From Desulfuromonas sp. SDB (GTDB lineage Bacteria > SDB-A), in NCBI GenBank assembly GCA_001412365.1, contig LKUE01000229.1, positions 1 through 14,666 on the forward strand: a stretch of 14,666 bases of DNA, given 5' to 3'. Below the pieces are notes generated by a model. The model was not told the origin of the DNA, did not search any database, and was given only the letters and a program-made list of their open reading frames with translations. Position numbers and translations under genes: made by a program. Shown here piece after piece: positions 7,272 through 14,616 of this stretch. Every line of letters starts with the position of its first letter. Position 1 is the first letter of the stretch.

Positions 7272-8033
7272 TTAAAAACCCAACTTCAGCATCAAATCAC
7301 TGCCTGCTACAATCACAATTAAATCCTGCTGCCCCCCTTCACAGGGTAAAATACTATCCCACTGGAATAAAAGATGGGCAGGAGCGTAAAGAATATTATT
7401 ATTTTGGGGCATAGCTTCATCAGCATTAGCTGCCGCCAGTGAAAATTTGTGAAAACTGGCAAGCCAGCTTATATTTCTATCCCATTCCAACCGGTGAGTT
7501 TCCCATAACTGACCTGATTCCCTGGATAAATCCCGGCAATCTGTCCAAATAAATACTGGTTGATCAGATAAGTCCTGAAATATTTTAACTGGACGGAAAA
7601 AAGTTCTGCCCGGAGAAAACCAAATGCATTTATAACTGTTTAAATTTATGCTGTATTTATTATTTAAATAACTAATTAATTTATCAGTGTAACCGGTTAT
7701 TTCCGGTAAACGTGATTCAGTTGAAGCAGAATATAAAATAAAACTTATAGTGGTTTCAGGAGGAGGGAAGAAAGAATTTGCCTTTACAAAATAAAAAGGG
7801 AGGGAGTCAGTTTCAATAATTTCAGTAATAGCTTGTGAATCCTGTTTCATAAATTCACCGGCAACAGGATTGTACATACTGGCATGGTTTACAATAATAA
7901 TTGCAAAACTGTCCGTTTTCTCCACCGGAGCTTCGACAGTCAAGCTATCTGTAGAAGTAACTTCAATAGGTTGAGGAGTGCTGCAACCAATACTCAGCAG
8001 TAAAAACAGATAAATAATATTTTTAATATTCAA
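7272..8033 (-). CDS. Predicted lipoprotein, family not recognised
   Basis: A 253-residue protein beginning MNIKNIIYLFLLLSIGCSTP: a basic start, a hydrophobic core and Cys17 in a lipobox-like LSIGC, so it is probably lipid-modified and anchored on the periplasmic side of a membrane. A Ser/Thr/Pro/Glu-rich linker (about 18-42) precedes a mixed alpha/beta domain starting FAIIIVNHASMYNP. I see no catalytic signature I can name. Four Cys occur in the mature part or lipobox, at least two of which could pair. The start is TTG at 8033, overlapping the TGA of the upstream alkyltransferase-like gene (TTGA), and an in-frame TAG upstream excludes a longer ORF with a better start. This overlap implies translational coupling. 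It is the last protein gene before the tRNA promoter, and no terminator is evident after it. The function is unknown. Confidence 0.75.
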   Translation of the reverse strand: MNIKNIIYLFLLLSIGCSTPQPIEVTSTDSLTVEAPVEKTDSFAIIIVNHASMYNPVAGEFMKQDSQAITEIIETDSLPFYFVKANSFFPPPETTISFILYSASTESRLPEITGYTDKLISYLNNKYSINLNSYKCIWFSPGRTFFRPVKIFQDLSDQPVFIWTDCRDLSRESGQLWETHRLEWDRNISWLASFHKFSLAAANADEAMPQNNNILYAPAHLLFQWDSILPCEGGQQDLIVIVAGSDLMLKLGF

Positions 8034-8722
8034 GTCAGCGATACTAATTCTCTAATTATTTGATTTTTGCATATTAAATTACCTTCATTATTAACAAAAT
8101 GATAAGAAGGGATTACCAGTGGCAATGGATTTTTAGCCAGGGCATTATCAATAACTTTACTATTAAAATTAAACTGGCTGGATTTAATGGAGCTCAGAGG
8201 TATTAAATTATCTTTGTATTTACTCCAGCCAATTTTATATAGATATTTCAGAACTTTTATCTGCTGGGGAGTTAGTTTTTCCATAGATTTGATAAAATCC
8301 CAATCAATTTTAATCTTACGGATTATCCTATTGTCAGGATTGTCGAAGTTTATGATGGCATTGACCCACTTTTTCAGCCACCGTCCTTCTCTATCTTCCA
8401 CCACCTCCATGGAAGTAAAATACTTGTCCAGCCATTGGAAAAAAATATCTTCTGATAATTTTTCCTCTTCGGGAATAACTACTTTTACCAATCCCTTAAT
8501 GGAAACTTTTTTTGATTTTCCCGAGTAATTTAAGCTAGCCTGGGCGGCGATAAAAAATTCACTGTTTTTCAGCGAGGATATGTGTAGATCTCCGGAGGCA
8601 TATATTAGATAATTTCCCTTATAGGAATACTTGATATTTTTTATTCTTTGATTCCGATTTTGCTTATTAGTGAACTTATCAGGTTTTCTGCTTTCATCGG
8701 ATCGAGTAATTTTTGCTGTCAT
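8030..8722 (-). CDS. Degenerate O6-alkylguanine-DNA alkyltransferase-like protein
   Basis: A 230-residue protein whose C-terminal third follows the AGT/Ogt/ATL DNA-binding domain. LTPQQIKVLKYLYKI (150-164) matches the family's TPFQ..V...L..I helix. NALAKNPLPLVIP (193-205) matches the conserved ..NP.P..IP segment, and FVNNEGNL matches the following RVV...G.L. In active enzymes the next residues are PCHR, with Cys accepting the alkyl group. Here they are PSYH (Pro205-Ser206-Tyr207-His208), so methyl transfer by the usual chemistry should be impossible. ATL proteins also lack the Cys but keep His-Arg; this one has lost both. The arginine-finger motif (RAVG) is also replaced, by KVID. The N-terminal part is basic (1-30) and then weakly resembles the AGT N-domain (FFQWLDKYF). 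ATG at 8722 has GGAG 8 nt upstream. It overlaps the lipoprotein start. DNA-lesion or DNA-structure binding is inferred, not shown. Confidence 0.65.
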   Translation of the reverse strand: MTAKITRSDESRKPDKFTNKQNRNQRIKNIKYSYKGNYLIYASGDLHISSLKNSEFFIAAQASLNYSGKSKKVSIKGLVKVVIPEEEKLSEDIFFQWLDKYFTSMEVVEDREGRWLKKWVNAIINFDNPDNRIIRKIKIDWDFIKSMEKLTPQQIKVLKYLYKIGWSKYKDNLIPLSSIKSSQFNFNSKVIDNALAKNPLPLVIPSYHFVNNEGNLICKNQIIRELVSLT

Positions 8723-8744
8723 TAGTTTCTCTCCATGTTAGACC

Positions 8745-8774
8745 TTTATAATTAACCTAACCCCTTTAAACCAA
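8745..8774 (-). promoter_or_regulatory. Weak promoter candidate before the alkyltransferase-like gene
   Basis: On the minus strand TTGGTT (8769-8774) is followed after 18 nt by TATAAA (8745-8750). The -10 matches five of six consensus bases, the -35 only three. Transcription would start about 16 nt before the ATG at 8722. The -35 overlaps the perfect palindrome ACCAATATTGGT (8770-8781), which could be an operator half-site pair or chance. Confidence 0.3.
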
Positions 8775-8784
8775 TATTGGTCAA

Positions 8785-10239
8785 TCAATCAAATTGAAGT
8801 TCACAAATTGAAAATTCAAATGGTTCTAAATCAAAAAACCATTTAGTTTCTTGATTATCATTAATTTCGCGGCAGTATTCCTGATCGGTGAAGATTTCCC
8901 TGAACTTCAAATAGTTTGGTTTAGATAAGATCACATCCGTACTTAAGTATCCTCTCTTCTCTTCATCAGTATAATTAATTATTATCAGATAAAATTCTTG
9001 CTGGTGTTTCCATAAATATGCGTAAACTCCCCCGTAATCTTCATCTAATCCGTGAACAGTCAACAGTTTCCAATTTCCATAATGAAATACATCTCGGTTA
9101 AGAAGATCAAGTAATTTAATATAAAATTGATTAACTTGTTGATTAATTGACTGATGAGGCCACCGGGAAAACTGCACCGGTATTTTTAGTTGATACCCCT
9201 CCAGCTGCCCTTGATGAACAAGTCTCAATCCAGGCAAAGTCAAGGTTATAACCGCTGCCGCAAATAATTCCTGATTAAACCAGATAGATGCGGCTCTTTG
9301 TTCATCATGGTTTTCAATAAACCTAACTAAATGCTGATAGTATTGCCGGTCTGCATGAAGATGACCAAATACACCTTGATGATCATGATTTTTTAATCGA
9401 TCGTACAATGTCTTATCGTAGGTGTAGTCAAATCCCTGCAGTTGAAGATCCCATTCCATACCCCAGTATACTTCGGCAATAAACAAGAAATCAGGATGAT
9501 TTAATTTAATTTGTTTAATTGCCTCCACCCAAAATTCATAATCACATTCCACTGTTTTCTGCCAGGTTTTACTGAAAACGGAATTTATCACCAGCATAGC
9601 CATATCACATCTAAGCCCATCGCATAAAAAAGCAATTTCTTTTAACTGCTCAATCAATATTGATCTGGTTTTTTCCTTGCTGTAGTCCAACTGGGCAGTA
9701 TCTGTCCAGGGAGAGAAATTAGGATCCTTTCCCATAGCAATGCAGTATGAGTTAACATCCACTGCCTGATTGCTCTCCACCGCTCCTTGATCAAGGTGCA
9801 CATAGATGTCAGGATATTTATAAATCCAAGGATGATCCAAGGCGGTATGATTGGGTACAAAATCCAGAATAATTTTCAAGGGTTCGCTTCTGGCTTTAAA
9901 ATTCAACAATCCTTGTTTTCCCCCCAGCTCAGGGGCAACTTCATAATCCCCTATGGCATAAGGGGATCCGGTTAGATCACAGTCAGGGTTGAAATCAGCT
10001 AAATGCTCTTGTCCCCATTGATTAAGAATGGAAATATTTCTGGCAATGTGAGCAGATATCCTGCTCCGCTTCCAAATTCCCATCAGCCAAATTCCATCCA
10101 GTTTAAGTTGTTTAAGTTTATCTATTTCCTGCTCAGGAATATTGGAAAGATTAATTTTATATCCATATTGCTCAGTTAAACGGTTTAACCAGGCAACTGT
10201 ATTTAATTCTAATATTACCGGATATTTATTCCACATCAT
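8785..10239 (-). CDS. GH13 (alpha-amylase family) glycosidase, cytoplasmic
   Basis: A 484-residue TIM-barrel enzyme of glycoside hydrolase family 13, acting on alpha-glucosidic bonds by retaining chemistry. All four conserved regions are visible: DFVPNH (126-131), GLRCDM with nucleophile Asp212, FIAEVYW with acid/base Glu256, and FIENHDE with transition-state-stabilising Asp312. The SPYAIGDYEVAPELGG segment (92-107) also fits the family. The C-terminal 90 residues look like the usual beta-sandwich domain C. There is no signal peptide, so it should act on an intracellular substrate such as glycogen, a maltooligosaccharide or a small glucoside; hydrolase and transferase activities cannot be separated here. 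The ATG at 10239 lies inside the end of topA (14-nt overlap; a second ATG follows directly), implying coupled translation. The pairing with topA is not a functional association I recognise. Confidence 0.92.
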   Translation of the reverse strand: MMWNKYPVILELNTVAWLNRLTEQYGYKINLSNIPEQEIDKLKQLKLDGIWLMGIWKRSRISAHIARNISILNQWGQEHLADFNPDCDLTGSPYAIGDYEVAPELGGKQGLLNFKARSEPLKIILDFVPNHTALDHPWIYKYPDIYVHLDQGAVESNQAVDVNSYCIAMGKDPNFSPWTDTAQLDYSKEKTRSILIEQLKEIAFLCDGLRCDMAMLVINSVFSKTWQKTVECDYEFWVEAIKQIKLNHPDFLFIAEVYWGMEWDLQLQGFDYTYDKTLYDRLKNHDHQGVFGHLHADRQYYQHLVRFIENHDEQRAASIWFNQELFAAAVITLTLPGLRLVHQGQLEGYQLKIPVQFSRWPHQSINQQVNQFYIKLLDLLNRDVFHYGNWKLLTVHGLDEDYGGVYAYLWKHQQEFYLIIINYTDEEKRGYLSTDVILSKPNYLKFREIFTDQEYCREINDNQETKWFFDLEPFEFSICELQFD

Positions 10240-12430
10240 CTTTATCTTCTATTTTACTTTTGCACTGAGGGCAGAATAAATAATTATTGCGGCGATAGGT
10301 CTTTTTAACCATTAGCTTGAATCCACAGCTGGGGCAGGTTTTATTTGTCGGTTTATTCCATATTATAAAGTCACATTGATTACAACGCCAATATATTTTA
10401 CCCTTGGAACTCTGTTTTTCAATTATTTCTCCGTCACACTCGGTTTGAGGGCAGTCAATGTTCATGAAAAAGGGCAAAGTGGTTTTGCATTTAGCATAAT
10501 TTGAGCATTTCAAGAATCGCCCGTATCTGCCGTGAACTGCTAAAAGAGCATTTCCGCATTTTGGACATTTCCGGTCAGTTTCTTTAGGGGGGGGGTGGTC
10601 GGTTAATACATCTTTCTTTCCAGGGCATTGAGGATAGTTTTCACAAACTAAAAACAATCCATGGGCACTTTTCTTTATCTCCATCTTACTTCTGCACAGC
10701 GGACAAATTTTATCTTCCTCGGATATTTCTATAGGCACCGGATTATTTCTTATGTCTTCTAACCGGTGCTTAAATGGATTATAAAAATCACTTAATACTT
10801 CGTTCTTAGTTTTGGTATTCTGTTCAATTTCATCTAATTCATTTTCCATTTTTGCAGTGAAATTCACATTGAATAAATCGGGAAATGACCTGGTAAGGTA
10901 TTGGGATACCACTTCTCCTAACTTGGTTATCACCAAAGCTTTATTTTGCTTATAAACATATTTCCGGTCCTGAATAATTGAAATAATAGGGGCATAAGTA
11001 CTGGGTCTTCCTATACCCAGGGAATCCAACTGCTTGATCAGGGAAGCTTCGGTATATCTGGGAGGAGGCTGGGTGAAATGTTGTTGGGACTGACAGTCCT
11101 TGATTTTATATTTTTCTCCTTTTCTAAATTTTGAATAATCAATTGTTGATGAGGACTTGGCAATCACATCAGGATCAATGATTTCTCTAAATCCAGCAAA
11201 GGTTACCTGGGTATAGCTGGTTCTCAATTCATATTTTGAGAGGACGGAGAAAATCAAGGTATACACTTTTTCCTTGGAATCCTTACATTGAGAGCTAACC
11301 AAACGGTTCCAGATCATTTGGTATAATCTCAACTGATCCCGGGGCAGTTTTGATTTCAACTGTTCAGGGGTTCTGTAAACTGAAGTAGGTCTTATCGCTT
11401 CATGAGCTCCTTGAATTTTTTTATTGTTCAAAGAATACTTTTTCGGCTGGGGGGGGATTAGTTCTGCTTTTCCCTGATCTGTTAAAAATTGCCTGGTTTC
11501 CTCTACTGCCTGATCGGAAATTCTATAAGAATCAGTTCTCATATAAGTTATTAAGCCAATGGTTTGATCATCAATATCCACTCCTTCAAACAACTGCTGG
11601 GCCAGGGTCATAGTTTTTTTTGCCGAATACCCGAGTATTTTATTGGCATCCTGCTGAAGAGTGCTGGTGGTATAAGGAGGAGGGGAGTGACGGCGGCGAT
11701 CTTTTATATTAATTTCAGTTAATACTGCGGGGTGGGATTCAACATCCTTTATAATTTGACCTGCCTGTTTTTCAGTGGAGATGTTTGCCTTCTTTCCTTT
11801 AATTTTCTCCAGCCGGGCGGTTAATTCCAACTTATCCTTGGCCAATATAAAATCCAGAGTCCAGTATTCTTCAGATTTAAACGCCTTTCTCTCCTGCTCT
11901 CTTTCCTCTATTAATCTTAACGCAACTGTTTGAACTCTACCTGCGGACAATCCCCGTTTAATTTTAGTCCAAAGCAAGGGGCTTATCTCATATCCCACCA
12001 AACGGTCCAATATCCTCCTGGTAACCTGGGCATCAATTTTTGAATAGTCTAAGTCCAAAGGGTTGTCCAGGGCTGAATTAATACCCTGGGGAGTTATCTC
12101 GTAGAATAGTAATCGTTTCACCGGTTTTTTTTCAGGCAGTTCTTCTTTGATGTGCTGGGCAATAGCCTCTCCTTCCCGGTCAGGATCAGTGGCGATGTAT
12201 ATTGAGTTAGCCTGTTTTGCTTCAGAAATAATTTTTCTCAAATATTTCCTCTTGGAGTTAAGCACCACAATTCTTGGTTTGAAATTATCTTCCACATCCA
12301 CCCCTAATTGAGAAACAGGAAGATCTTTTATATGCCCGGAAGTAGAAACTACTTTAAAATCCTGATCAAGATATTTGGAGATAGTCTTTGCTTTAGTGGG
12401 AGATTCAACAATTAATAATTTTTTAGCCAC
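10226..12430 (-). CDS. topA: DNA topoisomerase I (type IA)
   Basis: Relaxes negatively supercoiled DNA by transient 5'-phosphotyrosyl cleavage. The TOPRIM domain opens the protein (LLIVESPTKAKTI with Glu9, and TDPDREGEA with Asp82, Asp84 and Glu86). The catalytic Tyr296 lies in GLITYMRTDSYR. Four C-terminal four-Cys zinc motifs follow, at about 576-602, 622-648, 660-686 and 699-723. The length (734 residues) is typical. I chose the GTG at 12430 over the GTG at 12436: AAGAGG (12436-12441) stands 5 nt before the former but overlaps the latter, and MAKKLLIVESPTKAKTI is the classical TopA start. It begins 2 nt after the smg stop and overlaps the GH13 start by 14 nt. A C9 run (10587-10595) codes for Pro residues between zinc motifs 1 and 2; slippage there would remove motifs 2-4. 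Confidence 0.98.
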   Translation of the reverse strand: MAKKLLIVESPTKAKTISKYLDQDFKVVSTSGHIKDLPVSQLGVDVEDNFKPRIVVLNSKRKYLRKIISEAKQANSIYIATDPDREGEAIAQHIKEELPEKKPVKRLLFYEITPQGINSALDNPLDLDYSKIDAQVTRRILDRLVGYEISPLLWTKIKRGLSAGRVQTVALRLIEEREQERKAFKSEEYWTLDFILAKDKLELTARLEKIKGKKANISTEKQAGQIIKDVESHPAVLTEINIKDRRRHSPPPYTTSTLQQDANKILGYSAKKTMTLAQQLFEGVDIDDQTIGLITYMRTDSYRISDQAVEETRQFLTDQGKAELIPPQPKKYSLNNKKIQGAHEAIRPTSVYRTPEQLKSKLPRDQLRLYQMIWNRLVSSQCKDSKEKVYTLIFSVLSKYELRTSYTQVTFAGFREIIDPDVIAKSSSTIDYSKFRKGEKYKIKDCQSQQHFTQPPPRYTEASLIKQLDSLGIGRPSTYAPIISIIQDRKYVYKQNKALVITKLGEVVSQYLTRSFPDLFNVNFTAKMENELDEIEQNTKTKNEVLSDFYNPFKHRLEDIRNNPVPIEISEEDKICPLCRSKMEIKKSAHGLFLVCENYPQCPGKKDVLTDHPPPKETDRKCPKCGNALLAVHGRYGRFLKCSNYAKCKTTLPFFMNIDCPQTECDGEIIEKQSSKGKIYWRCNQCDFIIWNKPTNKTCPSCGFKLMVKKTYRRNNYLFCPQCKSKIEDKDDVE

Positions 12431-12432
12431 TG

Positions 12433-12819
12433 TCACCTCTTGGTCATTAAGATTGCATTAACCAACATTTCCACTGACCGCAAATCATATCTATCTTCAC
12501 CGCTGCTTTCCACCACTTGAAAAAATTGTTTAACATCCTGTTCATCCAACATTCCGCTGTCCCAAAATTGGAGAAAATAGAGCAAGGCATCATCGGTGAG
12601 ATTGTCAATTATGGTTACAATACTGTCATCAGAAACAGTCACCTGATCTTCAGACAATCTTTCTTCATTGGAAAAAATCATGGAAATGCTGTGCTGGATT
12701 TCATAAGTTGAAATTCCCAGCAATTCCAATTCTTCAATTAAATCACCAACATCTTCCCCCTTAAAAATTCCTAAATATAAAGACTTTAAAAGCTGTTTTC
12801 TAAGCGAATTGTCAAACAA
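12433..12819 (-). CDS. smg: Smg/DUF494-family protein
   Basis: A small acidic, helical cytoplasmic protein of the DUF494 (Smg) family, whose biochemical role is not established. It shows the family pattern: an N-terminal helical pair, a Ser/Thr-rich spacer, then DNLTDDALLYFLQFWDSGMLDEQD and a final hydrophobic helix (SVEMLVNAILM). The open frame reaches 12867, but the start chosen is TTG at 12819. GGGAGG (12825-12830) lies exactly 5 nt before it, and MFDNSLRK then matches the usual MFDVL.. start of Smg proteins. That gives 128 residues. The stop is 2 nt from the topA start, so translation is probably coupled. smg beside topA or topA-like zinc-ribbon genes is a known arrangement in other bacteria, which supports both calls. 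Confidence 0.88.
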   Translation of the reverse strand: MFDNSLRKQLLKSLYLGIFKGEDVGDLIEELELLGISTYEIQHSISMIFSNEERLSEDQVTVSDDSIVTIIDNLTDDALLYFLQFWDSGMLDEQDVKQFFQVVESSGEDRYDLRSVEMLVNAILMTKR

Positions 12820-12824
12820 TAATA

Positions 12825-12830
12825 CCTCCC
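12825..12830 (-). promoter_or_regulatory. Ribosome binding site that fixes the smg start
   Basis: GGGAGG on the minus strand lies 5 nt before TTG 12819. The longer-frame TTG at 12867 has no comparable site, so the shorter product is preferred. Confidence 0.7.
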
Positions 12831-12890
12831 GAATAAAAACTGCAATTAACTGCAGTCTTATTTTCAAATAACACTTGTTTAGAGTGTGGC

Positions 12891-12918
12891 ATTATACATG
12901 TAAAAACTTTGAAATCAA
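12891..12918 (-). promoter_or_regulatory. Promoter candidate for smg-topA
   Basis: On the minus strand TTGATT (12913-12918) is followed after 16 nt by a perfect TATAAT (12891-12896). The predicted start near 12884 lies within the imperfect inverted repeat ACACT...AGTGT (12871-12887), leaving a leader of about 65 nt before the TTG at 12819. The leader also contains CTGCAGTTAATTGCAG-type symmetry around 12842-12856. Confidence 0.6.
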
Positions 12919-12974
12919 AACTTTTTTCATTTAAAACAAAATATATACTCTCTGATGGAAATGCAAAGGTTATT

Positions 12975-12983
12975 TGCTATAAT
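12975..12983 (+). promoter_or_regulatory. Extended -10 promoter candidate for the SPFH gene
   Basis: TGCTATAAT is a consensus extended -10 element (TGnTATAAT). No good -35 hexamer lies 16-18 nt upstream, which extended -10 promoters tolerate. Transcription would begin near 12990, about 37 nt before the ATG. The AAGGAGG ribosome site at 13016-13022 is close to ideal, suggesting strong translation. Confidence 0.55.
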
Positions 12984-13026
12984 TTTCCAGCTCATGATAT
13001 AAGTTATATATCAACAAGGAGGTAAT

Positions 13027-13944
13027 ATGAATTTTCCGGCATTTTTATTTATCTTTTTAGCTATTGCAGGAGGAGTTGCCCTGTTTGCCATTGGCAAGAA
13101 AATATTCGCCATTATTGCCATTGTATTCTTCATCGTGGCTGCCTTCTTCGCCCAAACTCTGGTTATCGTGGATGCAGGGGAAGTGGGAATACAGATATTA
13201 TTCGGAAAGGTAATCAAGCCTACTCTGTATGAAGGACTGCACATCAAAAACCCTCTGGCCAGAGTAGTAACCTACTCCATCCGCCTGCAGGAATACACCA
13301 TGAGTGTGGTGCAGGGAGAAGGGGAACGATACCACTCCGATCCCATAACCGCAAGAACTTCGGACAACTCTGAAATTACTATTGATGTCACCATCTGGTG
13401 GAAAGTTAATCCTGATTCCGCAGGTTACATCTATTCACGGGTATCCGACAACATGGAACGGTTGAGGGATTTAATCATCCGTCCAGCAACCCGGGCGGTA
13501 ATCCGTGATGTTTTCAGCAAATACAAGCTGGATGACTGTTTCCGGAACCGCTCAGAAATAAGGCAGATGCTCTATGATACTCTTGCCTACAGACTCCATT
13601 CCAAGGGAATTTTAGTTGATGATGTCCTGCTCAGGGATTTGCGGCCTCCCCAGACTGTAGACCAGGCAATTCAGTTAAAGCTTGCCGCTGAACAACAGCT
13701 TCAACAGCGTTATTATGAAATTCAAATAGCCCGGCAGGATTCTATCAAGAGAGTGGTGGAAGCGGGTGGAATTGCCGCCTCCCAGGAGATCATTACCAGT
13801 CAGCTATCCGCCATTTACAATCAGTGGAACGCTATTGAAGCAATCCGGGAAATGAGTAAATCAGGAAACAATACCATCGTAGTTATCCCCACTTCCCCAG
13901 AAGGAACAGGGATTCCCCTGATCTTAAATACAGATAACCAGTAA
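13027..13944 (+). CDS. SPFH/prohibitin-family membrane protein
   Basis: A 305-residue band-7 (prohibitin/HflC-like) protein. These assemble into large membrane-attached rings and modulate proteases or organise membrane domains. Two hydrophobic segments (about 4-21 and 26-46) anchor the N-terminus. The SPFH domain follows: VDAGEVGIQILFGKV (48-62), GLHIKNP (70-76), TARTSDNSEITIDVTIWWKV (108-127) and RDLIIRPATRAVIRDV (147-162). A charged coiled-coil-like helix (about 210-280) carries QLKLAAEQQLQQR, then a hydrophobic tail. Length and order fit family members with two N-terminal helices. It is transcribed against its neighbours, diverging from smg and converging on the hydrolase. AGGAGG gives a strong ribosome site. 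Sampled GC is higher than in the flanking minus-strand genes, consistent with high expression. No partner protease is in view. Confidence 0.93.
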   Translation: MNFPAFLFIFLAIAGGVALFAIGKKIFAIIAIVFFIVAAFFAQTLVIVDAGEVGIQILFGKVIKPTLYEGLHIKNPLARVVTYSIRLQEYTMSVVQGEGERYHSDPITARTSDNSEITIDVTIWWKVNPDSAGYIYSRVSDNMERLRDLIIRPATRAVIRDVFSKYKLDDCFRNRSEIRQMLYDTLAYRLHSKGILVDDVLLRDLRPPQTVDQAIQLKLAAEQQLQQRYYEIQIARQDSIKRVVEAGGIAASQEIITSQLSAIYNQWNAIEAIREMSKSGNNTIVVIPTSPEGTGIPLILNTDNQ

Positions 13945-13948
13945 TGGT

Positions 13949-13989
13949 AAAAAAATGCCCGGGGTGGTTTAATCAAAAAAATCCGGGCA
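13949..13989 (-). terminator. Rho-independent terminator for the MBL-fold gene
   Basis: On the minus strand TGCCCGG (13983-13989) pairs with CCGGGCA (13956-13962), a 7-bp GC-rich stem followed immediately by TTTTTTT (13949-13955). The loop of 20 nt is long and contains the gene's own stop codon at 13969-13971, so the hairpin overlaps the end of the coding sequence. For the convergent plus-strand gene the stem exists too but lacks a good U tract. The long loop lowers confidence. Confidence 0.6.
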
Positions 13990-14616
13990 GTAGTAATTTA
14001 AACTTTCGGTTTCCTGGTCTAAGCTGGTATTGGGGCCATGGCCAGGAAACACCTGATAGTTTACTCCCCAGGAGTAATACTTCTTAATGGAATGGCATAG
14101 CTTATTAATATCTCCGGAAGGAAGATCGCAGCGACCGATTCCTTGCTTAAATAAAGTGTCTCCAGTAAATAAGTTAGGTCCTACTCTAACTGATATTCCT
14201 CCTGCGGTATGACCGGGGGTATGAATTAACTCCACTTTCACTTGCTGATTTGATTTATCTGCCATCATCAGCAATTCAGTTTCCGAATTCACCACAATGT
14301 CCGTATGAAATTTTTTCACTTTCTGCCCAAATAATATTTCACCGGTGTAAAGGGGATTGCCCAGATGGATGTAATCCTGGTGATGCATCACAATGTGGGC
14401 GGAACTGAACATTTGTTTTAGCGGGTTCACTGCTCCAATATGATCGTAGTGGTTATGAGTCAGTATAATGTAGGAGCAGATTAGGGAAGTGTTTTTTAAA
14501 TATTGGGTCAGAGGGGGGGATAAAGCTCCCGGATCAATAACGGCAAAGCACTGATCTGTTTGCAAAATATAACAGTTGGTTTCCAAAGATCCTACCGTAA
14601 ATTTAATAATTTTCAT
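13969..14616 (-). CDS. Metallo-beta-lactamase-fold hydrolase, glyoxalase II-like
   Basis: A 215-residue binuclear metal hydrolase of the YcbL/glyoxalase II-like group, probably a cytoplasmic thioester or related ester hydrolase. Motifs in order: LTHNHYDHIGA with ligands His54, His56, Asp58 and His59; TPGHTAGG with His136; FTGDTLF with bridging Asp153; and FPGHGP with His193. The length matches the short single-domain form, which lacks the glutathione-binding C-terminal domain of classical GloB; the substrate is therefore open. ATG at 14616 has GAGG 6 nt upstream. It converges on the SPFH gene with a 24-nt gap and has a terminator-like hairpin overlapping its end. The 50 nt upstream to the window edge are too short to define the preceding gene. 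Confidence 0.93.
   Translation of the reverse strand: MKIIKFTVGSLETNCYILQTDQCFAVIDPGALSPPLTQYLKNTSLICSYIILTHNHYDHIGAVNPLKQMFSSAHIVMHHQDYIHLGNPLYTGEILFGQKVKKFHTDIVVNSETELLMMADKSNQQVKVELIHTPGHTAGGISVRVGPNLFTGDTLFKQGIGRCDLPSGDINKLCHSIKKYYSWGVNYQVFPGHGPNTSLDQETESLNYYCPDFFD

Noticed and set aside
8187-8528. Plus-strand open frame of 113 codons opposite the alkyltransferase-like gene
   Set aside because: It lies wholly antisense to a gene with family motifs and a good ribosome site, and shows no protein-like motifs of its own.
8770-8781. Perfect 12-nt palindrome ACCAATATTGGT as an operator or terminator
   Set aside because: A palindrome of this size is expected a few times by chance in a window this long, and it lacks a U tract; kept only as a note at the weak promoter.
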